From positions 17,600,932 to 17,660,931 of the forward strand of contig NC_092679.1 of assembly GCF_964355755.1 (NCBI RefSeq): a stretch of DNA of 60,000 nt, written 5' to 3'. The DNA comes from Antedon mediterranea (taxonomy: Eukaryota > Echinodermata > Crinoidea > Comatulida > Antedonidae). Under the pieces are notes generated by a model that searched no databases, had not been told where the DNA came from, and saw only the letters and a program-made list of their open reading frames with translations. The translations under genes and the position numbers were made by a program. Shown one piece after another: positions 57,860-60,000 of this stretch; within the stretch, counting starts at the first letter, position 1; each line of letters opens with the position of its first letter.

Positions 57860-60000
57860 CCGTGATGATTTTAGAAATAAAAGTGGGAGAAACCCACATA
57901 AATTGACTTCTTAACCAAACTTAAAATAAAGAGACCAACGCACTGTTGTATTCAAAGCTAGTAAGTATTTTTTTACTTGTTTTATATGATTTCGACATTT
58001 CAAAATTTTATTGCACATACAGATTGACAAAAGAAATAAAAAATCTCTCCTCAATCAGGTGCTTAGAACTAAGTACTTGATGATTGAAGAAGACAGATTT
58101 TTGGAACAATCTAATGTAAAACACAACTTTACTTTTAAATAAAATTTAAAAAATGAAATCCCACAATTGTATAAAAAAAAGGAAAATATGATACGCCTAA
58201 ACATGGCCTTTAGATTATAATACTTTGAATGTATACATTATTATACCGTATATATAAATATACAACAAATGATTATTATTTTCTTATTCTTCAATTGCCA
58301 AAAAAACAACAAAAACCAAAAGAAAACCTAGTAGTAAGTAGCACATAAAAAATAACATATTATATACTTTAATGTAATAAAAATATCAACAATAAAAAAT
58401 CTAGAATGTATTAATTAAAACTCAAAATCTGTCCGCACATTAACATAGAACAATGCACAATTAAAACTCCTTTTACCGATTAGTGTTTTAGAACTTTAAA
58501 TGCAGTGTACTGAAATCAAACAACCTTCTTGCTTTACCGCATACATTTAGGCCTAGAGCCAATTTCCACAGACGAGCGGAAAAAATATAATACTGTAGTA
58601 TTATAATATAGAATCTATGTTATTTCTTAAGACCATTTCCACTAAACGCGGGCGATCGAGCGATAACTATCCAGGATAGATACAAATCCAGCGTGGGACA
58701 AGCTAACATCTCTTATTGATAACAAACTATATAGGCCTAACACACACATTAGAAATTTAAATCCCATATTTGTTTGTCTTATGTAGGTTCGTCCCAATTT
58801 TATTTCTTCATCTGTTAAAATATTGAGTTACAATACAGCATTACACGTACAAAAACATTAAACATTATTTTTCAACTTTTTGTTTTTATTAAATAATCGT
58901 CTGACTCTTACTACAATCCTTATAGAATGTTTTAACACACATTACAATACATTTTGATAATGTTATATAATGGTTTTGGATTAAATGCATATTTAATGAT
59001 CTTTTCAACACACGTAGGCCTATGCATTTTTATTTATTGACGCATTCGTGTGCAACTGTTTTAAAAGTGAATGTTTCAAATAAAAGATCTTTTTTTTATA
59101 ACTTTTTTGTTGTAGACGGCACGTGTCTCAAAGACAACCCGCATTAGATTTTGTTTTATTATATCACGATTTGTTTTATTCAAATCAATGGATTAGATCA
59201 CAAATTAAATTTATTTTTTCTTTTTACGGAGGGTTTTATGAAGTCATATGGAACTTAAACTTGATGTTTTCGGGATATAAATTGCACATAGTGGTAATAG
59301 GATAGATTAACTGAGTATAGGCTAGGTGACATAAGTAAGAGGCAAACGCGGCCTAAGCTGGTCAAGTGTGAGGGGCAGCAAACAACCGTGAGTGCAGTCG
59401 GTAGCCTAAGTAACAGCCTGGTGGCTAGATGGTAACAGGCCTAGATCGGTTCAGATCACTCATAGGTATATACCGTTCTAGAAGAGAATTATGACATCGT
59501 AAATATTACGATTACTACAGTATTTTTATGTCAAAGATCAATACATTGTGCGCGCAATTCTGATGGTACCTTGCAAAAGTAGGCCTACAATTTACATAAC
59601 AAGACATGAACTTATATAACAACAACATTCAAGCAAGAAAATAAGCTTATTATTTTATTATTTATCGCCTGCATAACTGTTTTTATATGTAGACATTTTG
59701 GTATTCACGTGGGATGTTAGCATGTGTACTGGGTGTATTTGACACAATTTACTGTCAGACTTGTATTTGTCAAGCCATTGCTTTGAATTGGTTTCCTGTC
59801 GAATTTGAAAAACAACATTATAGAAAAACCATAACCCAAATAAATAATTTCTAGACAAATTCCAAAAACTCAATGTCAAGAGACAACGTATATCCTAGGC
59901 CAATCACTGGTATCGGAAAAATAAGTTCGCCATGATAAATTGAATGTAAATATAATTTTAGTATTGATATCATAAGATATTGAAATCAAATTAATTCCTG
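57860..60000. other. No gene seen
   Basis: AT-rich sequence. Frames on both strands are short, overlap one another and match no family that I know. Isolated TAGGCCTA words occur, but there is no repeat that I can delimit. Confidence 0.5.

Overview
This window is eukaryotic: AT-rich, gene-poor, intron-bearing and full of transposons. Spliced genes, tRNA-derived SINE-like repeats, MITEs with 3-bp TTA/TAA target duplications and very frequent TAGGCCTA words suggest a marine invertebrate deuterostome. An echinoderm is my best guess, by inference; no diagnostic host gene fixes the species. There are no rRNA genes, CRISPR arrays or bacterial operons.

The only convincing host genes are three paralogous genes for fibroblast growth factor (FGF)-like secreted ligands, all on the minus strand: FGF-A (11.7-13.8 kb), FGF-B (37.4-40.2 kb) and FGF-C (51.9-54.4 kb). 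Each has a 5'UTR intron acceptor just upstream of the coding start, a first coding exon with signal peptide and start of the beta-trefoil, a 107-bp middle exon bounded by a phase-1 and a phase-0 intron, and a short terminal exon. The 36-residue middle exon with its R-G-x-[DE]-[ST]-G-L-Y-L signature most resembles the FGF8/17/18 class. The terminal exons are very divergent. FGF-C has no in-frame ATG in its first exon.

The left end (1-5.2 kb) is a virus-like Maverick/Polinton (adintovirus-like) remnant arranged as a huge inverted repeat. Arms of at least 1626 bp (1-1626 and 2388-4013) flank a 761-bp centre. Each arm carries the same broken integrase fragment and the end of an acidic protein with SUMO-interacting motifs; the full copy of that protein is at 3819-4547. 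The centre carries a partial Bcl-2-like reading frame. A small acidic three-exon gene follows at 4.7-5.2 kb.

Between the FGF genes lies repeat DNA. The main items are a three-copy dispersed repeat at 5.7-8.9 kb, several Harbinger/PIF-type MITEs with TTA/TAA duplications, a SANT/Myb-encoding element at 16.06-16.86 kb, and a 4.1-kb tandem duplication at 17.66-25.5 kb. These are followed by a 5'-truncated L1-like LINE with an 11-bp target duplication at 27.15-29.48 kb, and a nested block of three terminal-inverted-repeat elements at 33.7-36.1 kb. On the right are a 417-bp SINE-bearing tandem duplication (46.6-47.4 kb), a 1.09-kb foldback MITE (48.25-49.34 kb), a 17-bp minisatellite (50.3-50.9 kb), a trinucleotide array inside FGF-C intron 2, and a homogeneous 37-bp satellite just upstream of FGF-C (54.7-55.2 kb). 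I see no gene in the last 4 kb.
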